7,361 nt of DNA from Christensenellaceae bacterium (lineage in GTDB: Bacteria > Bacillota > Clostridia > Christensenellales > Aristaeellaceae): positions 1-7,361 of the forward strand of contig JADGQP010000024.1 of NCBI GenBank assembly GCA_017881705.1, read 5' to 3'. A program made the position numbers and the translations under genes. This document shows positions 1 through 6,868 of this stretch, piece by piece. Numbering within the stretch: position 1 is the first letter of the stretch; the number at the start of each line of letters is the position of its first letter. A model generated the notes under the pieces. It was not told the origin of the DNA. It was given only the letters and a program-made list of their open reading frames with translations, and did not search any database.

Positions 1-3000
1 CCAGCCTCAGCTGCCGTACCATCGTGTACAAGGGCATGCTGCAGGCCCGTCAGGTGGGGGAACTATACCTGGATTTGAGCGACCTGGATTATGAAACCGC
101 GCTGGCGCTGGTGCACAGCCGCTATTCTACCAACACCTTCCCCAGTTGGGAGCGCGCGCACCCCAACCGCTACACTATCCATAACGGCGAAATCAACACG
201 ATTCTGGGCAACCAGAAGCGCATGATCGCCCGTCAGGGCAACGTGCATACCGACCTGTTCGGTGACGACGTGCGCAAGGTGTTTCCCATCGTAAACGAAG
301 ACGGCAGCGACAGCGCGATGTTCGATAACGCGCTGGAATTTCTGCTGCTTTCCGGCCGCAGCCTCCCGCACGCCGCCATGATGATGATACCTGAACCCTG
401 GGAAAAGAACACAACGCTAACGCCGGAACTGCGCGCCTTTTATGAGTTCCACAGCCACGTGATGGACGCCTGGGATGGCCCCGCTGCTATGGCGGTCACC
501 AACGGCGTACAGGCGTTGGCCATGTTGGACCGCAACGGCCTTCGCCCCGCTCGTTACTGCGTAACCTCCGATGATATGCTGATTATGGCCAGCGAAACCG
601 GCGTGCTGGACATTCCGCCGGAAAAGATACTGTATAAGGAACGCCTTCGCCCCGGCCGGATGCTGCTGGTGGATACGGAAGCCGGCCGCGTAATCAGCGA
701 TGCGGAAATGAAAAGCCGTATGGCGTCCAGCTATCCTTATTCGCGCTGGATCAAACAGCTGCAGCTCAACATCGAGGATCTGCCGGAGAATCCCGCGCCG
801 CTGCCGACACTCAACGCGCCGCTTTGGCAGCTGCAAAAGAACTTCGGCTATACGTATGAACAGGTGCAAAAAGTGATTATCCCCATGGCGGACAAGGGCA
901 TGGAACCAACTGGCTCCATGGGTGCGGATATGCCGCTGGCCGTGCTGTCCGACCGTCCGCAGCTTTTATACGATTATTTCCACCAGCTTTTCGCGCAGGT
1001 TACCAACCCGCCCATCGACGCAATCCGCGAGGAGATCGTGACCTCCACGCGCGTGTATATCGGCTCCGAGGGCGACCTGCTGGCGCCGTCGCCGCAAAGC
1101 TGCAGGCAGTTGAAGCTGCATAACCCGCTGATGACCGATGCGGACCTTGCGAAGGTTCGCGCGCTCAACAGCGAAGGCTTCAAACCCTGCACCATCTCCA
1201 TCCTTTACGACGTGCGCGCGGGCGGCGAAGGCGTGAAAGCCGCGATGGAGCGCATGTACGCGGAGATGGACGAACAGTTTGCCAACGGCTGCACCATCTT
1301 TATCCTATCCGATCGAGGGGTGGATGAGGAGCACGCTGCGATACCGGCGCTGCTGGCCGTTTCCGGCTTCCAGGCGCACACCAACCGGCGCAGCATCCGC
1401 ACCCAGCTGAGCATTCTGCTGGAAAGCGGCGAACCTACGGAAGTCCATCATTTCGCGCTGCTGGTAGGCTACGGAGTAACCGCTATCAACCCCTACCTGG
1501 CGCTGGATACTGTAGCCGACGCGGTGAATACCGGCATGCTCAAGGGTCAGACCGTGGAGGAAGCCCAGACGCATTACATCAAAGCCGTTGTGAAGGGCAT
1601 TGTGAAAGTGATGTCCAAGATGGGCATTTCGACTGTGCAGAGCTACCGCGGTGCGCAGATATTTGAAGCCGTGGGACTGAGCAAAGAACTGATCGACGCA
1701 TATTTTCCGCAAACGGTGTCGCCCATCGGCGGCATCGGGCTGGATGGGATCGCCAGGGAGAACGCCGCCCGCCACGACGCTGCGTTCCACGATCCGCTTC
1801 ACGAGAAAACACTGGAAGCGGGCAGCGTGATGCAATGGCGCAAGGGCGAGGAATACCACCTGTATAACCCCATGACCATCCACCTGCTTCAGCAGGCCTG
1901 CTGGAACGACGATTATCGGATTTTTAAGCAATACAGCGACACGCTGGATAACAGCGAGCAGCACGCCACCCTGCGCAGCCTTATGGACTTTACGCCTCAA
2001 CAGCCGCCTGTGCCTATCGACGAGGTGGAAAGCGTGGATTCCATCTGCAAACGCTTCAAGACCGGCGCGATGAGCTACGGCTCGCTGAGCCAGGAAGCGC
2101 ATGAGTGCATGGCAGTCGCCATGAACCGTATCGGCGGTAAAAGCAACAGCGGCGAGGGCGGCGAGGATGAGGAGCGCTACGAACTCCTGCCCAACGGCGA
2201 CAACCGCTCCAGCGCCATCAAACAGGTGGCGTCCGGCCGCTTTGGCGTAACCAGCAACTACCTGGTGCACGCACGTGAATTGCAGATTAAAATGGCGCAG
2301 GGCGCAAAGCCTGGCGAAGGCGGCCAGCTTCCCGGCCCGAAAGTATACCCGTGGATCGCTAAAACGCGCCACTCCACCGCGGGCGTAGGCTTGATTTCGC
2401 CGCCCCCGCACCATGATATTTACTCCATTGAGGACCTCGCGGAGCTGATTTTCGACCTTAAAAACGCCAACCGCAAGGCGCGTGTGAGCGTGAAACTGGT
2501 GAGCGAAGCGGGCGTGGGCACCATCGCCGCCGGTGTGGCCAAAGGCCTGTCCGACGTGATTCTCATCAGCGGGTACGACGGCGGCACCGGCGCAAGCCCG
2601 CGCAGCAGCATCAAGCACGCCGGCCTGCCGTGGGAACTGGGGCTGGCCGAAACGCACCAGACCCTGATGCTTAACAAACTGCGCAGCCGTGTGGTGCTGG
2701 AAACCGACGGTAAGCTGATGACCGGCCGGGATGTTGCCATCGCGGCGCTGCTGGGCGCGGAAGAATTCGGCTTTGCCACCGCGCCGCTGGTAACCATGGG
2801 CTGCGTGATGATGCGCGTATGCAACCTGGACAGCTGCCCCGCGGGCGTGGCCACGCAGAACCCGGAACTGCGCAAGCGTTTTAAGGGCAAGCCGGAATAT
2901 GTAATCTCCTTTATGCACTTTATCGCCCAGGAATTGCGCGAGATTATGGCGCAGCTCGGCTTCCGCACCGTGGAAGAAATGGTGGGCCGCGTGGATGTGC

Positions 3001-3938
3001 TGACCAAGCGCCAGAACCTTGTCAACTGGAAACAGCAGGCTGTGGATCTGTCCCCGGTTTTATACGCACCGGAAGGGTTTAGAAGCGAACCGCGCCACGC
3101 GAACAGCCATCAGCATTGGCCGCTGGGTCACTCGCTGGATGAAAACATTCTGGAGGTGCTGGCTGGACCGGCGCTCGATAGCCAACGCCAGGTAATTGCC
3201 TCCCTGCCCATCCACAACACCGACCGCGCGGCGGGCACCATTCTGGGCAGCGATCTAACCCTGCGGTATGGCGAGGTCGGTCTGCCGGAAAACTCCATCC
3301 ACATCGATTTTGAAGGCAGCGCGGGCCAGAGCTTTGGCGCGTTCCTGCCCAAAGGCATCACCCTGCAGCTGGCGGGCGACTGCAACGATTATATGGGCAA
3401 GGGACTCTCCGGCGGCGTGCTGTGCGTGCGCCCGCCTAAGGGGAGCACGTTCCCGCCGCAGGATAATATTATCACCGGCAATGTTGCGTTATACGGCGCC
3501 ACCGGCGGCGCGGCATACGTGTGCGGGGTTGCGGGCGAACGCTTCTGCGTGCGCAACAGCGGCGCGCTGGCGGTGGTGGAAGGCGTTGGCGACCACGGAT
3601 GTGAATACATGACCGGCGGGCGCGTGTTGGTGCTGGGTAAAACCGGCCGCAATTTCGCCGCGGGCATGAGCGGCGGCATCGCCTATGTGTTCGACGCGGA
3701 CGGTTCCTTCAGCGACCGCTGCAATACGGAAATGGTGAGCCTGGAGAGGATGGACGACCCCGAAGAGGAAATCCAGGTGAAACAATGGATACAACAGCAC
3801 GTGGATCATACCGGCAGCCCCCTGGGCAAGGAAATGATCGCGCAATGGGGTTCCGCCGTAAGCCGCTTTATCAAGGTGATACCGATAGAATATAAACACT
3901 ACCTGATGCAGCAAAAGGAGGCGCGCAGCAATGGGTAA
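1..3938 (+). CDS. gltB: Glutamate synthase large (alpha) subunit, 5' end outside window
   Basis: This is the large subunit of GOGAT, which converts glutamine plus 2-oxoglutarate into two glutamates in the cytoplasm. The reading frame is open from base 3, and residues before the GTG at 24 (SLSCRTI) match the family, so that GTG is internal and the true start lies upstream. About 1311 residues are present against roughly 1500 in the family, so the catalytic N-terminal Cys and some 170-200 residues are missing. Numbering from base 24, the remainder of the class II glutamine amidotransferase domain ends near 240 and includes HNGEINT. The central domain runs about 260-560. The FMN/2-oxoglutarate domain runs about 670-1000, with MSYGSLSQEA and DGGTGASPRSSIKHAG. 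The 3Fe-4S cysteines are C927, C933 and C938 (C-x5-C-x4-C). The C-terminal GXGXG beta-helix domain is about 1066-1250. The frame is intact throughout. gltD follows with an 8-base overlap. The identity is very secure. Confidence 0.97.
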   Translation, partial: SLSCRTIVYKGMLQARQVGELYLDLSDLDYETALALVHSRYSTNTFPSWERAHPNRYTIHNGEINTILGNQKRMIARQGNVHTDLFGDDVRKVFPIVNEDGSDSAMFDNALEFLLLSGRSLPHAAMMMIPEPWEKNTTLTPELRAFYEFHSHVMDAWDGPAAMAVTNGVQALAMLDRNGLRPARYCVTSDDMLIMASETGVLDIPPEKILYKERLRPGRMLLVDTEAGRVISDAEMKSRMASSYPYSRWIKQLQLNIEDLPENPAPLPTLNAPLWQLQKNFGYTYEQVQKVIIPMADKGMEPTGSMGADMPLAVLSDRPQLLYDYFHQLFAQVTNPPIDAIREEIVTSTRVYIGSEGDLLAPSPQSCRQLKLHNPLMTDADLAKVRALNSEGFKPCTISILYDVRAGGEGVKAAMERMYAEMDEQFANGCTIFILSDRGVDEEHAAIPALLAVSGFQAHTNRRSIRTQLSILLESGEPTEVHHFALLVGYGVTAINPYLALDTVADAVNTGMLKGQTVEEAQTHYIKAVVKGIVKVMSKMGISTVQSYRGAQIFEAVGLSKELIDAYFPQTVSPIGGIGLDGIARENAARHDAAFHDPLHEKTLEAGSVMQWRKGEEYHLYNPMTIHLLQQACWNDDYRIFKQYSDTLDNSEQHATLRSLMDFTPQQPPVPIDEVESVDSICKRFKTGAMSYGSLSQEAHECMAVAMNRIGGKSNSGEGGEDEERYELLPNGDNRSSAIKQVASGRFGVTSNYLVHARELQIKMAQGAKPGEGGQLPGPKVYPWIAKTRHSTAGVGLISPPPHHDIYSIEDLAELIFDLKNANRKARVSVKLVSEAGVGTIAAGVAKGLSDVILISGYDGGTGASPRSSIKHAGLPWELGLAETHQTLMLNKLRSRVVLETDGKLMTGRDVAIAALLGAEEFGFATAPLVTMGCVMMRVCNLDSCPAGVATQNPELRKRFKGKPEYVISFMHFIAQELREIMAQLGFRTVEEMVGRVDVLTKRQNLVNWKQQAVDLSPVLYAPEGFRSEPRHANSHQHWPLGHSLDENILEVLAGPALDSQRQVIASLPIHNTDRAAGTILGSDLTLRYGEVGLPENSIHIDFEGSAGQSFGAFLPKGITLQLAGDCNDYMGKGLSGGVLCVRPPKGSTFPPQDNIITGNVALYGATGGAAYVCGVAGERFCVRNSGALAVVEGVGDHGCEYMTGGRVLVLGKTGRNFAAGMSGGIAYVFDADGSFSDRCNTEMVSLERMDDPEEEIQVKQWIQQHVDHTGSPLGKEMIAQWGSAVSRFIKVIPIEYKHYLMQQKEARSNG
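3914..3921 (+). promoter_or_regulatory. Ribosome binding site of gltD
   Basis: AAAGGAGG lies within the last codons of gltB, 9 bases before the ATG at 3931. This favours 3931 as the gltD start over the in-frame ATG at 3943, which would be 21 bases away. Because it sits inside gltB, gltD initiation is probably coupled to ribosomes finishing gltB. Confidence 0.85.
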
Positions 3939-5397
3939 ATTGATGGGCTTTTTGGAATACGAACGCTGCCTGCCGCCTGATCGGGACCCGCTGGAAAGGC
4001 TGAAGGATTGGGATGAAATCCACGGCGCGTTGCCTTTGGATAGTCAGCTGGAACAGGCCGGACGCTGTATGTACTGTGGCGTGCCCTTCTGCCACAGCGG
4101 CATCGCCATTAAAGGTACGCCTACGGGCTGCCCGCTAGGCAACCTGATCCCCGAATGGAACGATCTGCTCTACCGCCAGGAATGGGACGCGGCGGTGGAC
4201 AGGCTGCTTCGCACCATCAGCTTTCCGGAGTTTACTGGGCGCGTGTGCCCGGCGCTGTGCGAAGGCGCCTGCACGTGCGGCATCCACCAGCCGATGGTGA
4301 CTATACGCCAGAATGAGCTGACGCTGATCGAGCACGCCTTTGAAACCGGGCATATGCAGCCGTACATACCCGAAACCCGCACCGGCAAACGCGTAGCGGT
4401 CATCGGTTCCGGCCCTGCGGGGCTGGCCTGCGCCAACCGCCTCAACCAGTTCGGACACAGCGTAACGGTGTTTGAACGCGCGGATCGGCTGGGCGGGCTG
4501 TTGATGTATGGCATCCCCAACATGAAACTGGATAAGCAGATTGTTGACCGCCGTATCGAGCTGATGCGCGCCGAGGGCATTGAGTTTGTGGTAAACGCGC
4601 ATATCGGTGTTAACCATTCCGCCGAGGGACTGCTTTCAGAGTACGACGCGCTTGTGCTGTGCTGCGGCAGCACCACGCCCCGCAACCTGAACATTCTGGG
4701 CAGGGAAGGCCCGGGCGTGGTTTATGCAGTGGATTATCTGACCCAGAACACCAAGCACCTGCTGGATGCGAGCCATCCGCTTCCGCCCGAGATGAACGCC
4801 AAGGGTAAACATGTGGTTATCATTGGCGGCGGAGACACGGGTACCGACTGCGTAGGCACGGCGCTGCGGCAGGGCTGCAAGAGCGTGCACCAGCTGGAGA
4901 TCATGCCCAGGCCTGCTGAGGAACGCACGGAACAAAACCCGTGGCCGGAATACCCGCGAATCCTAAAAACCGACTATGCGCAGGAAGAAGCCATCGCTAA
5001 ATATGGCGACGATCCACGCCAGTACCTGATCAACGCCCGTGAAATTGAGCGTGATGACAAAGGCGCCGTTCGCGCCATAATCACCGACGACATACGCTGG
5101 GCAAAGGGCGCCGATGGCCGCCTGTCGCCCCAGCCGGTGGAAGGCAAGTCGCGTAAATGGCCTGCCGACCTGGTACTGATTGCCATGGGCTTCACCGGCC
5201 CGGAAGAAACGCTGGTGGATGCTTTCGGCCTCCCGCGCGATGCCCGCGCCAACGTGGCAGCCGTAAATTACCGCACGGAACGTAAGGGTGTATTTGTCGC
5301 GGGGGATATGCACAGCGGACAGAGCCTGGTGGTTCGCGCGATGAACGAAGGCCAGGAAGCCGCTGCCGCGTGTGACCAGTACCTGAAACAGCTGTGA
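3931..5397 (+). CDS. gltD: Glutamate synthase small (beta) subunit, NADPH-dependent
   Basis: The 488-residue product is the electron-input subunit of GOGAT. It oxidises NADPH at an FAD site and passes electrons through iron-sulfur clusters to the FMN of GltB. The N-terminal cluster-binding domain (about 1-140) has C46, C49, C54 and C67, the last in a GCPLGNLIPEWN motif, and C106, C110, C114 and C116. The FAD Rossmann motif is VIGSGPAG at 157-164, followed by the ERADRLGGLLMYGIPNMKLD segment (182-201) typical of GltD. A second dinucleotide fold for NADPH has VIIGGGDTG at 296-304. The C-terminal FAD motif is GVFVAGDMHSGQSLVVRAM near 452-470. The length is normal for the family. The gene starts 8 bases before the gltB stop ends, which is the usual gltBD order. 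Related domains occur in dihydropyrimidine dehydrogenase and NfnB-type proteins, but the full length and the adjacent gltB settle the call. Confidence 0.97.
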   Translation: MGKLMGFLEYERCLPPDRDPLERLKDWDEIHGALPLDSQLEQAGRCMYCGVPFCHSGIAIKGTPTGCPLGNLIPEWNDLLYRQEWDAAVDRLLRTISFPEFTGRVCPALCEGACTCGIHQPMVTIRQNELTLIEHAFETGHMQPYIPETRTGKRVAVIGSGPAGLACANRLNQFGHSVTVFERADRLGGLLMYGIPNMKLDKQIVDRRIELMRAEGIEFVVNAHIGVNHSAEGLLSEYDALVLCCGSTTPRNLNILGREGPGVVYAVDYLTQNTKHLLDASHPLPPEMNAKGKHVVIIGGGDTGTDCVGTALRQGCKSVHQLEIMPRPAEERTEQNPWPEYPRILKTDYAQEEAIAKYGDDPRQYLINAREIERDDKGAVRAIITDDIRWAKGADGRLSPQPVEGKSRKWPADLVLIAMGFTGPEETLVDAFGLPRDARANVAAVNYRTERKGVFVAGDMHSGQSLVVRAMNEGQEAAAACDQYLKQL

Positions 5398-5418
5398 ACT
5401 AAAGAGCAAACACATCGG

Positions 5419-5465
5419 CCCGCCCGTACCGCCGTGTAACCTGCCGGTGGCACGGGCGGGTTTTT
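5419..5465 (+). terminator. Intrinsic terminator of the gltBD operon
   Basis: A 16-position stem (5419-5434 with 5445-5460) starts CCCGCCCGT and pairs with ACGGGCGGG. It has one A-C mismatch and one G-T pair further in, a 10-base loop, and five T directly after the stem at 5461-5465. It begins 21 bases after the gltD stop, so it separates gltBD from the DUF951-lepB unit. Confidence 0.93.
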
Positions 5466-5530
5466 CGTAGCCGTTCGAGGCGAATGTTTACAGTTTCTTC
5501 ATCGCGTTAAGCCACCCTTAAAGCTCGTGG

Positions 5531-5547
5531 CAAGCATTGCACGCTTG
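5531..5547 (+). repeat. Imperfect 17-base palindrome overlapping the -35 box
   Basis: CAAGC (5531-5535) and GCTTG (5543-5547) are inverted arms around a 7-base centre; six of eight opposed positions pair. The right arm overlaps the -35 hexamer of the DUF951-lepB promoter, so it could be a repressor operator. Short palindromes arise by chance, and I do not recognise the factor. Confidence 0.3.
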
Positions 5548-5573
5548 AAAATTGCCCCTGTCGGTTGTATAAT
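5545..5573 (+). promoter_or_regulatory. Sigma-A type promoter of the DUF951-lepB unit
   Basis: The -35 box TTGAAA (5545-5550) and a perfect -10 box TATAAT (5568-5573) are separated by 17 bases. Transcription would begin near 5580, giving a leader of about 25 bases before the ATG at 5605. The 5466-5544 stretch upstream has no gene that I can support. Confidence 0.85.
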
Positions 5574-5604
5574 GCACCTAGCGCTTGCTCGGGGGGTGGC
5601 CTTT

Positions 5605-5835
5605 ATGGAAGAAATTCGCTTGGGCGACGTGGTGCAGATGCGCAAGCCGCACCCCTGTGGGAGCGACCAATGGAAGATCATTCGCATCGGCGCGGATATA
5701 AAAATGAAATGCCTGGGATGCGGGCGTATCGTGATGCTGGATCGCGCCGTATTTGTAAAGCGCCGCAAGAAAGTGCTTTCGCAGGGGCCGGTACCCGAAA
5801 TGGAAACGCTTCGGCAGATGACGAATCAGCCGTGA
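5605..5835 (+). CDS. DUF951 family small protein
   Basis: The 76-residue product carries the DUF951 signature: EIRLGDVVQMRKPHPCGSDQW near the start, then GADIKMKCLGCGRIVMLDR at 29-47. The family has no established function that I know of. The Cys residues C18, C36 and C39 (PHPCG and CLGCG), with H16, could form a small metal site; that is inference. There is no signal peptide or membrane segment, so it is probably cytoplasmic. The family core is about 65 residues, so the last 12 or so are an extra tail. I chose the ATG at 5605 because homology starts there and the promoter puts the transcript start near 5580, ruling out longer in-frame starts. The ribosome binding site is a weak G run (5591-5599). 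lepB follows 15 bases downstream, almost certainly in the same transcript. Confidence 0.9.
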   Translation: MEEIRLGDVVQMRKPHPCGSDQWKIIRIGADIKMKCLGCGRIVMLDRAVFVKRRKKVLSQGPVPEMETLRQMTNQP

Positions 5836-5840
5836 GGAGG
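5834..5840 (+). promoter_or_regulatory. Ribosome binding site of lepB, overlapping the DUF951 stop codon
   Basis: GAGGAGG begins inside the TGA stop (5833-5835) of the DUF951 gene and lies 10 bases before the ATG at 5851. Ribosomes ending translation of the DUF951 gene would expose or occupy this site, which suggests translational coupling. Confidence 0.82.
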
Positions 5841-5850
5841 AACAACGATT

Positions 5851-6558
5851 ATGCAGACGAACGACGGGAACACCCCCGAGGAGAACGAAGCCACATCGGA
5901 ACCCCAAAAGATGGGCGAAGCCGAAACGGTAAATGCGCGGGACGGCGAGGCTAAAGCGGAAACGAACGCCGGCGAGGCCGTACTGGAAGGGAATGCCGCC
6001 TCCCTGAAGGCGAAAAAGAAGAAGAACGTGAAAAAAGAGATTATCAGCTGGGTACTCACGCTCGGTTCTGCCGTGGTGATCGCGCTGCTTATACGCTCCT
6101 TCCTGTTTGAGCCGATTTACGTGGATGGGGAAAGCATGTGCGACACCCTGCAAAACAAGGAAGTTATGCTGGTGACCAAGCCGGAGTATATCTTCGGGCA
6201 ACCGCAGCGCGGCGACGTGGTAATCTGCAAATACCCGGGACGCACCGAGAATTTTGTGAAACGGCTGATGGCGGTGCCTGGGGACACCATAGAGATTAAA
6301 AAAAATGTGGTCTATATCAACGGCGTGGCGCTGGACGAGCCTTACCTGACCCCTTCGCGCAACGACGATGGCTTCTCCATGGACGCGATGACGCTTGAGG
6401 AGAATCAGTATTTCGTAATGGGCGATAACCGCGATAACAGCCACGACAGCCGCAATTATTACGGCTACGGCAAGCCCGCGACGCTTACCCGAAGCCAGAT
6501 TATCGGGCACGTGCGCTGTGTTATCTTCCCCTTTGGTGATATCCGTTCGATCCAATAG
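5851..6558 (+). CDS. lepB: Signal peptidase I (type I leader peptidase, S26 family)
   Basis: The 235-residue membrane serine protease removes signal peptides from exported proteins on the outer face of the cell membrane. Residues 1-50 are acidic and low-complexity (rich in E, A, N). A basic patch at 53-62 (KAKKKKNVKK) follows, then one membrane segment at about 64-84, which puts the N-terminus in the cytoplasm and the catalytic part outside. The catalytic Ser is S95 in GESMCDTL and the general-base Lys is K137 in VKRLMAVPGD. Box E is GDNRDNSHDSR at 191-201, where S197, D199 and R201 match the conserved E. coli positions. The usual Pro of SMxPTL is Asp here (D98), while both catalytic residues are kept, so the enzyme should be active. 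The start has a good ribosome binding site at 5834-5840. Without it, an ATG further in (M21) would shorten but not remove the acidic tail. Host genomes often carry several paralogues, so the symbol is generic. Confidence 0.95.
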   Translation: MQTNDGNTPEENEATSEPQKMGEAETVNARDGEAKAETNAGEAVLEGNAASLKAKKKKNVKKEIISWVLTLGSAVVIALLIRSFLFEPIYVDGESMCDTLQNKEVMLVTKPEYIFGQPQRGDVVICKYPGRTENFVKRLMAVPGDTIEIKKNVVYINGVALDEPYLTPSRNDDGFSMDAMTLEENQYFVMGDNRDNSHDSRNYYGYGKPATLTRSQIIGHVRCVIFPFGDIRSIQ

Positions 6559-6664
6559 CACCCCCAACGTAAAGCCATCCCCTAACGGCGCTGTCAGGCC
6601 TGTTGATAAGCCTGCAGAACCACTTGACAGAACAGTTCGTTTATACGAGGGTAAGCCGACTAAA

Positions 6665-6701
6665 AGCGGGAACGTTCACGAAAGAACGTTCCCGCTCTTT
6701 G
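6665..6701 (+). terminator. Probable terminator of the DUF951-lepB unit, possibly bidirectional
   Basis: A perfect 13-bp stem AGCGGGAACGTTC (6665-6677) pairs with 6684-6696 across a 6-base ACGAAA loop. On the + strand the following tract is only CTTTG, which is weak. On the - strand the same hairpin is followed by TTTTA, so it may act better against leftward transcription. No leftward gene is seen in this window. It lies 106 bases after the lepB stop. Confidence 0.7.
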
Positions 6702-6720
6702 CGATATAACTGAAAAAGCT

Positions 6721-6744
6721 GGCGGGCTTTTAAGCAAGCCGGCC
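6721..6744. repeat. Imperfect inverted repeat (hairpin)
   Basis: GGCGGGCTT (6721-6729) pairs with AAGCCGGCC (6736-6744) apart from one G-G mismatch, with a 6-base loop. There is no T run after it on the + strand. On the - strand the stem is followed by AGCTTTTTC, so a leftward terminator is possible. Confidence 0.45.
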
Positions 6745-6806
6745 GCATCGTTTGAAACGGATGTCCCTTTTCTTACCCGTACAGGGTACGCATGGCGGAT
6801 TGCCGG

Positions 6807-6835
6807 TTGTGGAAATGTGCGCCCGATGATATACT
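6807..6835 (+). promoter_or_regulatory. Candidate promoter of the LysE-family gene
   Basis: A -10 box TATACT (6830-6835) is preceded by TGA (6827-6829), an extended -10 element. A poor -35 box TTGTGG (6807-6812) lies 17 bases upstream. Transcription would start near 6842, about 27 bases before the ATG. Confidence 0.65.
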
Positions 6836-6854
6836 GGTTGAAAATTAGCTTGAC

Positions 6855-6859
6855 GGAGG
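6855..6859 (+). promoter_or_regulatory. Ribosome binding site of the LysE-family gene
   Basis: GGAGG lies 9 bases before the ATG at 6869. It supports this start, which also begins the first membrane segment at the position usual for the family. Confidence 0.8.
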
Positions 6860-6868
6860 CGTAACAGA

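Larger units (their letters stand above)
6559..6868. other. 310-base non-coding interval between lepB and the exporter gene
   Basis: I find no gene with family resemblance on either strand. The interval holds a weak 5-bp stem (CAGGC 6595-6599 with GCCTG 6610-6614), the strong hairpin at 6665-6696, an imperfect hairpin at 6721-6744, a short inverted repeat TACCC/GGGTA at 6774-6788, and the promoter at 6807-6835. The first 100 bases after lepB have no feature I can name; no riboswitch or T-box signature is visible. Confidence 0.6.

Noticed and set aside
24..26. GTG at 24 as the gltB start codon
   Set aside because: The frame continues upstream to the window edge with residues typical of the family, and the domain would lack its catalytic N-terminus. 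The gene is cut by the window.
1305..2918. A 537-codon open frame on the - strand
   Set aside because: It lies wholly antisense to gltB, has no recognisable domain, and is Ala/His/Arg/Val-rich as expected for the complement of a GC-rich gene. Codon-level conservation clearly belongs to gltB.
5565..5954. A 129-codon + strand frame overlapping the DUF951 gene and the start of lepB
   Set aside because: It is out of frame with DUF951 and lepB, starts ahead of the predicted transcript start, and has no ribosome binding site or recognisable motif.
5578..6567. A 329-codon open frame on the - strand across the DUF951 and lepB genes
   Set aside because: It is antisense to two genes with intact catalytic or signature motifs and shows no domain of its own.
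6630..6638. GAACAGTTC as a LexA-type operator
   Set aside because: The half-sites are one base apart, whereas the Gram-positive LexA box needs four bases between GAAC and GTTC.
6624..6646. Perfect TTGACA (6624-6629) followed by TATACG (6642-6647) as a promoter for a small RNA ending at the 6665-6696 hairpin
   Set aside because: The spacing is only 12 bases, far short of 16-18, and nothing resembling a -10 box occurs at the correct distance.
6518..6709. A 63-codon + strand frame starting inside the 3' end of lepB
   Set aside because: It has no ribosome binding site and runs through the terminator hairpin into its tail, and no motif is seen.
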